From assembly GCF_009828585.1 (NCBI RefSeq), contig NZ_WSRZ01000004.1, positions 124,001 through 188,000 on the forward strand: DNA of 64,000 nt. Direction: 5' to 3'. The translations under genes and the position numbers were made by a program. Positions 31,840 through 39,676 of this stretch are shown here, in pieces. The stretch comes from Shewanella litoralis (lineage in GTDB: Bacteria > Pseudomonadota > Gammaproteobacteria > Enterobacterales > Shewanellaceae). The notes under the pieces are model-generated. The model was not told the origin of the DNA. It searched no databases and was given only the letters and a program-made list of their open reading frames with translations. Position 1 is the stretch's first letter; each line of letters begins with the position of its first letter.

Positions 31840-32862
31840 ATGAGTAAAATGATTAACTGGGGAATTTTAGGCACCAGCTTTATTTCTGGTGTGATGGCAG
31901 ATGCGATAAAAGCCCAAGGTCAAAGCCAGATATATGCTGTTGCAGGCCGTAACACCACAACGTTAGCCGAGTTTGCAACGCAATATAACATCGCACATCA
32001 ATTTACTGATTTCGATGCATTAATTAACGATCCATTGGTGGATGTGATTTATATTGCCCTGCCGAATCATTTGCACCACGAGTATGTGATTAAAGCGGCC
32101 AATGCGGGTAAAGCTATTTTATGTGAGAAGTCCCTGTCGGTCGATATGCCATCAACCATTACCAGCCTTGATGCGGTTAAGCAAAACCAGGTGTTCTTTT
32201 TAGAAGGGCTAATGTATCTTGCGCATCCTTTTATACAGCAGTTAAGTCAAACGCTAGCATCTGGCGTCATTGGTGACGTAAAAAGTATTCGTGGCCAATA
32301 TTGCGCGGCTATCAGCCAATTTGTTAATCCGGCCAGTCTTGGCGCGTTGTTTAACCTTGGTTGTTACCCTGCATCATTAATGCAATTAGTCATGCAGCAA
32401 CAATTTGGTAATAGCGTCAGCCAACAATATCAACTGCAAGCAACAGGCCGACGCGGGCAAGATGGCAATATTTGTGAATCTACGGCTATTGTGACTTATG
32501 CAAACGGCGTGCAATGTCATTTACACACAGCTGAAGATTATGGCTTACATGCCGGATTTACCATTTTAGGCAGCTTAGGAAGTATTGAGTTCACCTCAAA
32601 TCCCTGGTTACCAGAAGCACATGGTAATCATTTTTCGGTAAGGTTATATGAGCAAGATGCTGACATTGTTAATGTTGAAGCCAAAGGCAATGGTTTTTAC
32701 TACCAGGTAGAAGCGGTATTAGCGGCGCTAGACAGTAAGCAATACACAGTGCCAAGACCATTAGCACAACTGCAAGACTCACACGATATCATGAGCATGT
32801 TAACCACTTGGCATCAAGCGGCTTTAAAAAGCAGCGCTGAAAACCTGACCGTTAAACGCTAG
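31840..32862 (+). CDS. Gfo/Idh/MocA-family oxidoreductase
   Basis: NAD(P)-dependent dehydrogenase of 340 aa, with an N-terminal Rossmann domain (WGILGTSFISGVM near residue 7 and IYIALPNHLHHEY near 70). The C-terminal alpha/beta domain has the family EKSLSVDM block near residue 97. This family acts on sugars, inositols or trans-dihydrodiols; the substrate is not identifiable. Second gene of the LysR-linked pair. Its 3' end overlaps the convergent Nudix gene by 39 bases. Confidence 0.87.
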   Translation: MSKMINWGILGTSFISGVMADAIKAQGQSQIYAVAGRNTTTLAEFATQYNIAHQFTDFDALINDPLVDVIYIALPNHLHHEYVIKAANAGKAILCEKSLSVDMPSTITSLDAVKQNQVFFLEGLMYLAHPFIQQLSQTLASGVIGDVKSIRGQYCAAISQFVNPASLGALFNLGCYPASLMQLVMQQQFGNSVSQQYQLQATGRRGQDGNICESTAIVTYANGVQCHLHTAEDYGLHAGFTILGSLGSIEFTSNPWLPEAHGNHFSVRLYEQDADIVNVEAKGNGFYYQVEAVLAALDSKQYTVPRPLAQLQDSHDIMSMLTTWHQAALKSSAENLTVKR

Positions 32863-33228
32863 GCAATCGTTTATCCGTTGTTGCTGCACTAAAGATAAGT
32901 CAGCAACAGCGAAGAATGCATACTCACTGTGTTCATCACTTAACATTATTTGAGCTGACTCAGGTAATTCACAGCGAAAGATAAACGCTTGCGATTGATA
33001 CGCACTGTGAAAATATACCCCAGATAGATAATTAATTGTTACCTCACAACCTAATTCTTCCTGGCATTCTCGGAGCAATGCCTGATGAATGGTTTCATTA
33101 GGGTCAAGCCCGCCACCGGGTAAGCCCCAATGCTTGTCACCATAATTGGCTTTTAATAACAGCACTTGATCATCGTCATTAGTGATTACGGCATGGGAAC
33201 TGAGTCTAAATAAATCGTTAAAGGCCAT
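32824..33228 (-). CDS. Nudix hydrolase
   Basis: 134 aa with a Nudix box at about residues 38-60 (GGGLDPNETIHQALLRECQE, then ELG). It hydrolyses some nucleoside diphosphate-linked compound; the substrate is unknown. The last 12 codons overlap, on the opposite strand, the end of the oxidoreductase gene, so both C-termini are constrained by the same bases. Confidence 0.85.
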   Translation of the reverse strand: MAFNDLFRLSSHAVITNDDDQVLLLKANYGDKHWGLPGGGLDPNETIHQALLRECQEELGCEVTINYLSGVYFHSAYQSQAFIFRCELPESAQIMLSDEHSEYAFFAVADLSLVQQQRINDCLAFNGQVFSAAF

Positions 33229-33429
33229 GATGTTGGTACCTAAAATTCAGTGGCTAAAAGCGGGACTGAAGTTGAACTGCACAATCTTACAGAAACAAGT
33301 TAACGCCAGGAAATACCACTGCAGATGGTGTAAACAGAACCTAACTGCAATGGTACCAATACGAATTGACGACTGTTCTAGGGGCTAACCTGGTTTATTA
33401 AAAAGCTGATTAGAATCGTTCTTTAAAGA

Positions 33430-34086
33430 CTATTTTCGCCCTAGAATTCTGAGCACTCGTAAAAACAAATTGATGATGTCCATATACAAGGCCGCAGCGC
33501 TATCAACGGCGTTATCAAATGTTTTAGGGATTGCATTAGCACGAGCCCAATCATAACCAATATAACCACAAAAAATCAGCGCGACAATCCAATCTAAAAT
33601 GCCGTGATGGGTATTAAAAATAAATATTTCAATGAGTTCCACTACAATCACACAGATCAACGCAATGGTTAACCCACCCGCTATCTTATTAAAAAAGGCT
33701 GGATACATTGAGCCTAACAGCATCATCACAAACGTTACCATACCGGTAACCCTAATGGCCTCTTGCACAATATCGGGATTATATTGGCTCACCACAAGAT
33801 TAATAATCAGTCCAAACGGTACCACCACAAAGTTATAGCCAATAAAGCTCACAATAGGCTTATCTGATTTGCTAAAAAGGTAAATACCAAAGAAACACGA
33901 AGCAAAATAACCAATAAAGAAAATAATAGGATTAATGCTGCTGATTGATTCAACCGAAATGTTCAGCACCATAAGCCAATTGATGGCAAAACCCCATAAC
34001 AGCGTTAAGCCAATGATAAAATTGTAAGTAGACCCGCTGATAATTTTGTCATTGGTATGGGTTCTGTTAAATACATCGACTTCCAT
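33430..34086 (-). CDS. Bax inhibitor-1 family membrane protein (YccA-like)
   Basis: 218 aa with about seven hydrophobic segments, matching bacterial BI-1/YccA proteins. YccA of E. coli modulates FtsH; other members are calcium-leak channels. The C-terminal region includes the SAAALYMDIINLFLRVLRIL block typical of the family. It is a single gene with an AAGGAT ribosome binding site. Confidence 0.88.
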   Translation of the reverse strand: MEVDVFNRTHTNDKIISGSTYNFIIGLTLLWGFAINWLMVLNISVESISSINPIIFFIGYFASCFFGIYLFSKSDKPIVSFIGYNFVVVPFGLIINLVVSQYNPDIVQEAIRVTGMVTFVMMLLGSMYPAFFNKIAGGLTIALICVIVVELIEIFIFNTHHGILDWIVALIFCGYIGYDWARANAIPKTFDNAVDSAAALYMDIINLFLRVLRILGRK

Positions 34087-34307
34087 TTTACATCCTTATA
34101 AATTGAGTGATAACCACATTATCACCTAGATGATCATTCTAATATGCAGCCATGTTAAGCTTTAACTTAGCAGCATGGAATACATTGATTAAATTGAGTT
34201 TTATTACACTGAACGTTAGCAAATACATTCTCTTATACAAGCGTGTTGATTTAGCATGTAAGGCCTTTATAAAGATTATTAACCTTACCGTTGAGGTTGT
34301 TAGCACA

Positions 34308-34532
34308 TTACTTAAATCTCACTTTTGCAGCCATAACAGCCCGGCGGAATTCGCTCATAGATAACAACAAAACACTCATCAGCACAATCTGCCACACATC
34401 TAAGCTAAATGGTTGCTCTGAATAAACAGTTCTACCTACCTGAACACCGAGACCAAACGTCGTTAAAATAATCAGAATGGGGCAAATGATTAACCCATAC
34501 CAAAACCAGACTTCGGTTACAAATTTAGACAT
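34308..34532 (-). CDS. Small two-helix membrane protein, unknown function
   Basis: 74 aa, two hydrophobic segments (about residues 8-28 and 46-62) and a basic C-terminus (RRAVMAAKVRFK). No family is recognised. ATG 34532 has an AAAGGA Shine-Dalgarno sequence at good spacing, which supports it as a real gene; the longer open frame upstream does not look translated. It lies just outside the IS91-type element. Confidence 0.6.
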   Translation of the reverse strand: MSKFVTEVWFWYGLIICPILIILTTFGLGVQVGRTVYSEQPFSLDVWQIVLMSVLLLSMSEFRRAVMAAKVRFK

Positions 34533-34750
34533 AACAATCCTTTTTATACAACGTGTACAAGTCATTACTTTACCTTGGTTTGACTGTAAAGCTGACACGA
34601 TCAAGATGCGGTAGCCCTGACAATATACCCAAGTTCACCTTCAAATATTTACTGGTCATGCAAAATCGGCTCAAGGTTTACCACTCACCAATTAAATTAC
34701 TGTTGAACTAAGCCGCTGCGCGGAGCCCAAAGCCCCGTGATTTGAACCAC

Positions 34751-34789
34751 ACTTACCTCAGTGGATTTCCCACTATCAAGGAGGTAAGT
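34751..34789 (+). promoter_or_regulatory. Nested hairpin covering the ribosome binding site of the IS recombinase
   Basis: The outer stem ACTTACCTC (34751-34759) / GAGGTAAGT (34781-34789) encloses an inner stem AGTGG/CCACT. The Shine-Dalgarno AAGGAGG (34779-34784) falls in the right arm, one base before the ATG at 34791. This would hide the ribosome binding site in long read-through transcripts. Confidence 0.55.
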
Positions 34790-34790
34790 C

Positions 34791-35627
34791 ATGTTAGTAC
34801 AAACTCAATTATTCCATGAAGAAATTACGCTTAGACATTACTCTGAGCGAACCCGCAAAGCCTATCTGTATGCCATTACTAAACTGGTAGAGCATTATCA
34901 TCAATCAGTTGAAACGATTACCGATACGCAATTAAGTGATTATTTCCGCTATTTAAACCTTGAAAGGCAACTCTCAAGAGCGTCTATTCAGCTTCAGCTG
35001 AATGGTATTCACTTTTACTTCGAATACATTTTAAAGCGTCAATTTAGGATTGATGTGTGTTTACCTCGTCCTAGCCAAAAACTGCCGCAAGTGCTCAGCA
35101 AGCAAGATATTAGTCAGTTATTGCAGCACTGCCCTAATCAAAAATATTACACCATGATAGCGCTGTGCTATGGCTGTGGATTACGCGTCAGTGAGCTGGT
35201 CAATATTAAAGTCAGTGATATTGATGGTCAGCGGCAGTTACTTAAAGTGTGTCAGGGAAAAGGTGCTAAAGACCGTTTCGTTGTTATCTCACCCTCACTG
35301 CTTAACTTATTGCGCCATTACTGGCTTAAGTATCATCCAGATATGTGGCTATTTGGTGCGTATTCTCATGGGAATACCTACCCGTTAGATATCTCAAGCG
35401 TGCGTAAAGCCCTCAAAAAAGCGGCGTTAGCCGCTGGCATTACCAAACCTTGCAGCCCGCACAGCTTGCGTCATGCTTATGCTACCCATCAACTAGCCGC
35501 AGGCATGCTACTTAATCAGTTGCAACATCAGCTTGGTCATCAAAGTATCAAAACCACAGAGCGGTACCTGCATTGGTCGCCAGAGCTTGGACATAAAGGG
35601 GGCGATTTACTGGCGGAATTAGGGTGA
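34791..35627 (+). CDS. Tyrosine recombinase of the IS91-type element
   Basis: 278-aa phage-integrase-family recombinase. The catalytic residues are all present: Arg132 in CGLRVSEL, His224 and Arg227 in HSLRHAY, His250 in LGHQS and the nucleophile Tyr259 in RYLHW. An N-terminal SAM-like core-binding domain occupies about residues 5-90. It is encoded 4 bases before the transposase and is an accessory gene known from several IS91-family elements. Probably helps resolve or process the transposition circle; its role is not established. Confidence 0.9.
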   Translation: MLVQTQLFHEEITLRHYSERTRKAYLYAITKLVEHYHQSVETITDTQLSDYFRYLNLERQLSRASIQLQLNGIHFYFEYILKRQFRIDVCLPRPSQKLPQVLSKQDISQLLQHCPNQKYYTMIALCYGCGLRVSELVNIKVSDIDGQRQLLKVCQGKGAKDRFVVISPSLLNLLRHYWLKYHPDMWLFGAYSHGNTYPLDISSVRKALKKAALAAGITKPCSPHSLRHAYATHQLAAGMLLNQLQHQLGHQSIKTTERYLHWSPELGHKGGDLLAELG

Positions 35628-35631
35628 TGAT

Positions 35632-36738
35632 ATGGCGCACTATCACTTGAGTGACATACTGCAAACCCATTACGGTAACTACCAACAACATCACAAATTG
35701 AGTCAGCAACAGCGCTTGGTGTGTCAGCATATTTTAGCTTGTCGTACAGCGGCGCTCGGTCAACAGCAATGGCAATGTAATCAATGTCACTATCAGCAAA
35801 GCGTGTTCTGCTCATGCCGAGACAGACATTGTCCACGCTGCCAGGGTAAGCAAACCCAAGCATGGATAGAGAAACAGCAACAGCAAGTGCTTCACTGTCG
35901 CTACTTTCATTTGGTGTTTACCTTGCCCCATGAGCTCAATGGGCTCACACATACCGATGAACAGGCAAAGCAAGTGTACAGCGCCTTGTTCGAAGCGGTG
36001 TGGCAAACGTTAAGCCGCTTTGGCATGACCCGTAAACACTTACAAGGTCAGTTAGGGTGCACCGCTGTACTGCATACATGGGGGCAAACGTTAACCCAGC
36101 ATATCCACTTACACTGTTTAATCCCAGGCGGGGTGGTCACTGAGCAAGGTCAATGGCGTGGCGTTAAATCAGACTATTTATTTCCTGTTAAGGCGGTCTC
36201 AACCGTGTTTAAAGCCAAGATGTTGGCTGCTCTGCGCCAGCGTGAACTCATCATTACCGATGCCAATAACCTCATCAATAAAACATGGTGCGTATATAGC
36301 AAAGCGTGTTTGTATAAAGCAGAAACGGTGGTGGAATATCTCGGGCGTTACACCCGCAAAGGCATGATGCACGAATCACGGTTAAAGCAGGTTACCGCTA
36401 ATGCCATCGATATAAGCTACGTTGATTACCACGATAATCAACGCAAAATCATGCAACTGGCACCCGATGAGTTTATCCGGCGCTACCTATTACATGTGCT
36501 GCCCAAAGGCGTGATGCGGATAAGGCATTTTGGTTTTTTGGCTAACAGTTGTCGACGTAAAAAGTTAAGCCTAATTCAACAACAAATGCCAACCAAAGCC
36601 CTTAAAGGCATCAAGGTCACTGAGCCGTTAGGATGCTGGAGTTGTCCACAATGTGCCAATGGACGATTAATGTTTATGGGGCTGGTACCACTGCTAACCA
36701 TGTTAGCGCGAGAGGCGAAGCTGAAGTTGTCAGGTTAA
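35632..36738 (+). CDS. IS91-family transposase (HUH/Y2 type)
   Basis: 368-aa rolling-circle transposase. It has an N-terminal zinc-binding cysteine cluster (about residues 49-70), the HUH metal motif HIHLH at 157-161 and the double-tyrosine motif YLGRY with Tyr236 and Tyr240. These two tyrosines cut and join single DNA strands in IS91 transposition. The gene is full-length and uninterrupted. It is likely co-translated with the recombinase. Confidence 0.95.
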   Translation: MAHYHLSDILQTHYGNYQQHHKLSQQQRLVCQHILACRTAALGQQQWQCNQCHYQQSVFCSCRDRHCPRCQGKQTQAWIEKQQQQVLHCRYFHLVFTLPHELNGLTHTDEQAKQVYSALFEAVWQTLSRFGMTRKHLQGQLGCTAVLHTWGQTLTQHIHLHCLIPGGVVTEQGQWRGVKSDYLFPVKAVSTVFKAKMLAALRQRELIITDANNLINKTWCVYSKACLYKAETVVEYLGRYTRKGMMHESRLKQVTANAIDISYVDYHDNQRKIMQLAPDEFIRRYLLHVLPKGVMRIRHFGFLANSCRRKKLSLIQQQMPTKALKGIKVTEPLGCWSCPQCANGRLMFMGLVPLLTMLAREAKLKLSG

Positions 36739-36885
36739 TCAGAGACAGTCGGGCTGTCAGTTATAAAAGTAAACTTAGCTAACATTCAGTTGGGTGAGGA
36801 AGCCAAACACACCCTCAAGTGGACAAATCAGAAAATAGGACGATGAAAGAGCAATGATAAAAGATGAAGAATGACAAAACCTACC

Positions 36886-37086
36886 TTAAAAGGTGTAATC
36901 AGAACAAACAATTAGCCGAAAGGTTGTACAAAATACCACTACCGCAAAAAAGCAAATTCCTATAGCATAAAACATACCGATTAATTTGGATGTGGCATCG
37001 GCCAAGTCCAACAAGCGATTTATGCCTTGCAAACCGCGCAACGCATAAATACTAAAACGTTTAGCGGAATATTTAAAGCATCTCAT
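36886..37086 (-). CDS. Small membrane protein overlapping the orphan secreted-protein gene
   Basis: 66 aa; basic N-terminus (MRCFKYSAKRF) and one hydrophobic segment (about residues 34-57). Its ATG at 37086 lies inside the end of the upstream 438-aa gene, overlapping by 14 bases, with no Shine-Dalgarno sequence. That suggests translational coupling if real. No family recognised. It lies directly beside the IS91-type element. Confidence 0.45.
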   Translation of the reverse strand: MRCFKYSAKRFSIYALRGLQGINRLLDLADATSKLIGMFYAIGICFFAVVVFCTTFRLIVCSDYTF

Positions 37087-38389
37087 AATGGTTGATTGGA
37101 ATTTGCGATACACGATCAAGACGCCATGCTCCCTCTTCATATATAAAGCTTACTGAATGTAGTGCATCTTTAAAATGGTATTCTGTTGCTGAATCGTTTA
37201 ATAAGCCGTAATAGTTACGCTGGATATTTTCATAACCTTTCTCGATATCCATCATCGCGAAATAACCTGGCATAAAAATTAATTGGCTTAAAGCCTTGTC
37301 AGACTCTCTACTCATATTCGGCACGTCTTCACGTTTGAAACGTTCAGTAAATAACGCAGAGAATGTTTGCTCATCCTTGTAATTCAAATAAGCTGAAATG
37401 GTCCAATTCGCGAGTAATAGGTCAAATGATTGCTTAGCGCGCGTTAAGCTTTCAAAAGGTGTATCACCTTTGTTAGAAACATATCCTTGATAATACTGCT
37501 CTGCATCTGTTAAAGCTTGCGTTAACAGCAATGCCATTTTTGTCGCTATTTCAGATCTAGATTTATTGAGAGTACCAACTAACTGTTCGACAGCATTAAC
37601 TTTTTTATCCCAGCTTTTGAAAGCACCGCGGCGTAATGGTGTGAACTCACGTTTATACTCTTTACCAAAATTTTTCAATTTAAGCTCATCAAAATTTGAC
37701 TCTTTAACGCCAGCTGCAAACAGCTCATCAAATTGTCCCATTTTGACATTGTCAGGTTTTAGTAATCCATAACTTGAACCGTTGTAAGGACCAGGAGTCT
37801 CTGAAGGATCTTCTTTTACGATAATCGATTGGACAGGTCTTTCACCTTTGAAGGCTTTATTTAATCCTGATTGAATTGCCGAATTTATTGCGATTTTAGC
37901 TTGAATATCATCATCGGAAACTTTAGCTAATGCAGAGGCTTTTTCTATGACAGCGTTAGCAACCAACTCTGATGACAACATTTTTTGGTATTGGTAATAA
38001 TTACACCTGTTGTCGCACGCAGTAAGCGCCATGCCTGATATATCACTTAGTTCAACTTCTTTTGTTTGCACAAATAAAGACGCATCGAATATTCCTTTTG
38101 GCATACCATCAACTTTACGGGTTAGCGAAAGCCGAGTATTAGGGATAAAAGTGCCATTAATATTCAGATCTTGCTTGCTTGCGCACACAGAAAAAGTTCT
38201 CGTAGTTATAGGGAATTGGTGTGTATAGGAAGCAGATATAAATAAACCATCTAACGGGATTCCGCCAGGTACAGTGCCAGTAATTCTGACGTGGCAACTT
38301 TCAGGGCTTGCAGCGACTGAAGCGCTGCACAAAAGTGTAAGTAAAGTTATTGCAAGCTTAGTAATTGGCTGTGTCAGTCCTTTTAACAT
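37073..38389 (-). CDS. Secreted protein of unknown function
   Basis: 438 aa with an N-terminal signal peptide (about residues 1-28, ending SVAAS), so periplasmic or outer-membrane associated. No domain is recognised. The first third is beta-rich and has cysteine pairs (Cys32/Cys68 region and CDNRCNYYQ near 125). The remainder is helical and charged, ending in a beta segment (HSVSFIYEEGAWRLDRV) like small NTF2- or DUF-type tails. It is flanked by the IS91-type element and has an AT-rich 270-base region upstream. Possibly acquired by transfer, but only proximity suggests this. Confidence 0.7.
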   Translation of the reverse strand: MLKGLTQPITKLAITLLTLLCSASVAASPESCHVRITGTVPGGIPLDGLFISASYTHQFPITTRTFSVCASKQDLNINGTFIPNTRLSLTRKVDGMPKGIFDASLFVQTKEVELSDISGMALTACDNRCNYYQYQKMLSSELVANAVIEKASALAKVSDDDIQAKIAINSAIQSGLNKAFKGERPVQSIIVKEDPSETPGPYNGSSYGLLKPDNVKMGQFDELFAAGVKESNFDELKLKNFGKEYKREFTPLRRGAFKSWDKKVNAVEQLVGTLNKSRSEIATKMALLLTQALTDAEQYYQGYVSNKGDTPFESLTRAKQSFDLLLANWTISAYLNYKDEQTFSALFTERFKREDVPNMSRESDKALSQLIFMPGYFAMMDIEKGYENIQRNYYGLLNDSATEYHFKDALHSVSFIYEEGAWRLDRVSQIPINHYEML

Positions 38390-38660
38390 TTTTCTTCCTT
38401 GATACTTATAACTAACTATTTCTATTTAATGGATTTATAATTTATACCAATTAATGAATAAAGTACAAAAGGAAATAACTTTATATATCAACAATTATGA
38501 GTGGGATTTTAATTATTTTCTGGAAGAAAGATATGATTTTATCTGCCTGTTTAATACACTCAAAAGTGTCCAAGTCATAACACTTAACCAGTACAATCGA
38601 ACAAAAAATAGCCACACACACTGACTAAGAAGAAACAAAAGCAACGCTGAAATTTAACCT

Positions 38661-39080
38661 TTACAGACTAAACTGATTCACTTTATTCAACAGGCGCATA
38701 AATTCACCTTGCTCAGCTTCGGTGAGCACCGCTAAAAAGCGTTCATTAACCCACTCAGCTTCGTGCACTAAGTCTTGTTCGAGTGCTTTACCGCTGTCGG
38801 TTAAAAATATTTGAAAAGCACGACGATTGTCGGCTTCTTGATGTCGGGTGATAAATCCCTGCACTTGCAGGTTATCGAGCAGGCGAGTCATAGTGTAATT
38901 GGCCACATCACAACGTTTTGATAGCTCGGTTTGGCTTAAGCCCTCTTCTTGCCATAAAGCAAATAACACAGGCCACAGTTTACTGTCTAACTCATAACGC
39001 TTTAAGCGCGTGTCGAGTTCTTGCTGTAAAGCAATATTAAGATGGGAAATCAGGTAACTTAAACTTTCAAATCGTTTCAA
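38661..39080 (-). CDS. MarR-family transcriptional regulator
   Basis: 139-aa winged-helix repressor of the MarR family: LSQTELSKRCDVANYTMTRL (recognition helix region, about residues 51-70) followed by the wing (ITRHQEADNRRAFQIFLT). Target genes and ligand are unknown. It stands alone, downstream of DUF1285. Confidence 0.9.
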   Translation of the reverse strand: MKRFESLSYLISHLNIALQQELDTRLKRYELDSKLWPVLFALWQEEGLSQTELSKRCDVANYTMTRLLDNLQVQGFITRHQEADNRRAFQIFLTDSGKALEQDLVHEAEWVNERFLAVLTEAEQGEFMRLLNKVNQFSL

Positions 39081-39192
39081 ATGATACCTCCAACACCGTC
39101 ATTGGCATGTTCAGTTTGCATCACTATGCTAAGCAACTAAACTCGCTTGAACTCTTTCAGATTACCATTTCTATACGTGATAAGAAGCATTT

Positions 39193-39645
39193 TTAGTCAC
39201 AAGATAAATACTCATTAATGTACCGATAATAACAAGCACGATTTAGTTGGCCGACTAAGCCTCTAACCAAAGGAGCATAAATGCCATCATCGGTAACAAT
39301 AACATCAGTAAAATTAACCGCTTGCAGCTGGGTGCCAATGCTGCTGGTAAAGGATAATTGAGTATCATAAGGCGGTTCTATTGTTGAACTCGACTCATAA
39401 TCAACCAAGCTCAACGGGTAACTGTCGACACTGACCTTCACCTTTTCCACTGGGGTAATAAGGTAGTATTCGTTGTCGATACAATGCAAAATACTGCTAA
39501 AAAGTGCAGCAAACTTAGGCGGTAATGGACTATTTAAATACAACCAATCTCCATTTGCTTGGATATGAAACAACACATCTTCACTGCACAACGCTGCCCC
39601 TTCAGGGTGAGTAAATGCGTTTAATGCCGTTGTTTCATCTGCCAT
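39193..39645 (-). CDS. DUF1285 family protein
   Basis: 150 aa, matching DUF1285, a family of small two-domain beta-rich proteins of unknown function. Family blocks include the DVLFHIQANGDWLYLNSPLP segment near residue 24 and an EYYLITPVEKVKVSVDSYPL segment near 70. No signal peptide. It follows ydiJ by 31 bases and is probably co-transcribed with it. Confidence 0.85.
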   Translation of the reverse strand: MADETTALNAFTHPEGAALCSEDVLFHIQANGDWLYLNSPLPPKFAALFSSILHCIDNEYYLITPVEKVKVSVDSYPLSLVDYESSSTIEPPYDTQLSFTSSIGTQLQAVNFTDVIVTDDGIYAPLVRGLVGQLNRACYYRYINEYLSCD

Positions 39646-39676
39646 ATTGTTACCTTGTTTAATGCCGTTAATGCAT

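Larger units (their letters stand above)
34709..36840 (+). mobile_element. IS91-type rolling-circle element with accessory tyrosine recombinase (ends approximate)
   Basis: Two adjacent genes, a tyrosine recombinase and a Y2/HUH transposase, define an IS91-family unit of about 2.1 kb. IS91 elements have no long inverted repeats and make no target duplication, so the ends are hard to place. On the left, a GAAC tetranucleotide (34705-34708), the known type of IS91 target, directly precedes a GC-rich segment. On the right, no clear boundary is visible after the transposase stop at 36738. Both genes are intact, so the element may be active. Confidence 0.75.

Noticed and set aside
34152..34364. 70-codon plus-strand open frame
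   Set aside because: No ribosome binding site, and it overlaps the better-supported small minus-strand gene; leucine/asparagine-rich AT composition only.
34791..36738. Integrase as evidence for a prophage or integrative element
   Set aside because: It is directly joined to an IS91-type transposase, and no phage genes, tRNA or attachment repeats are nearby.
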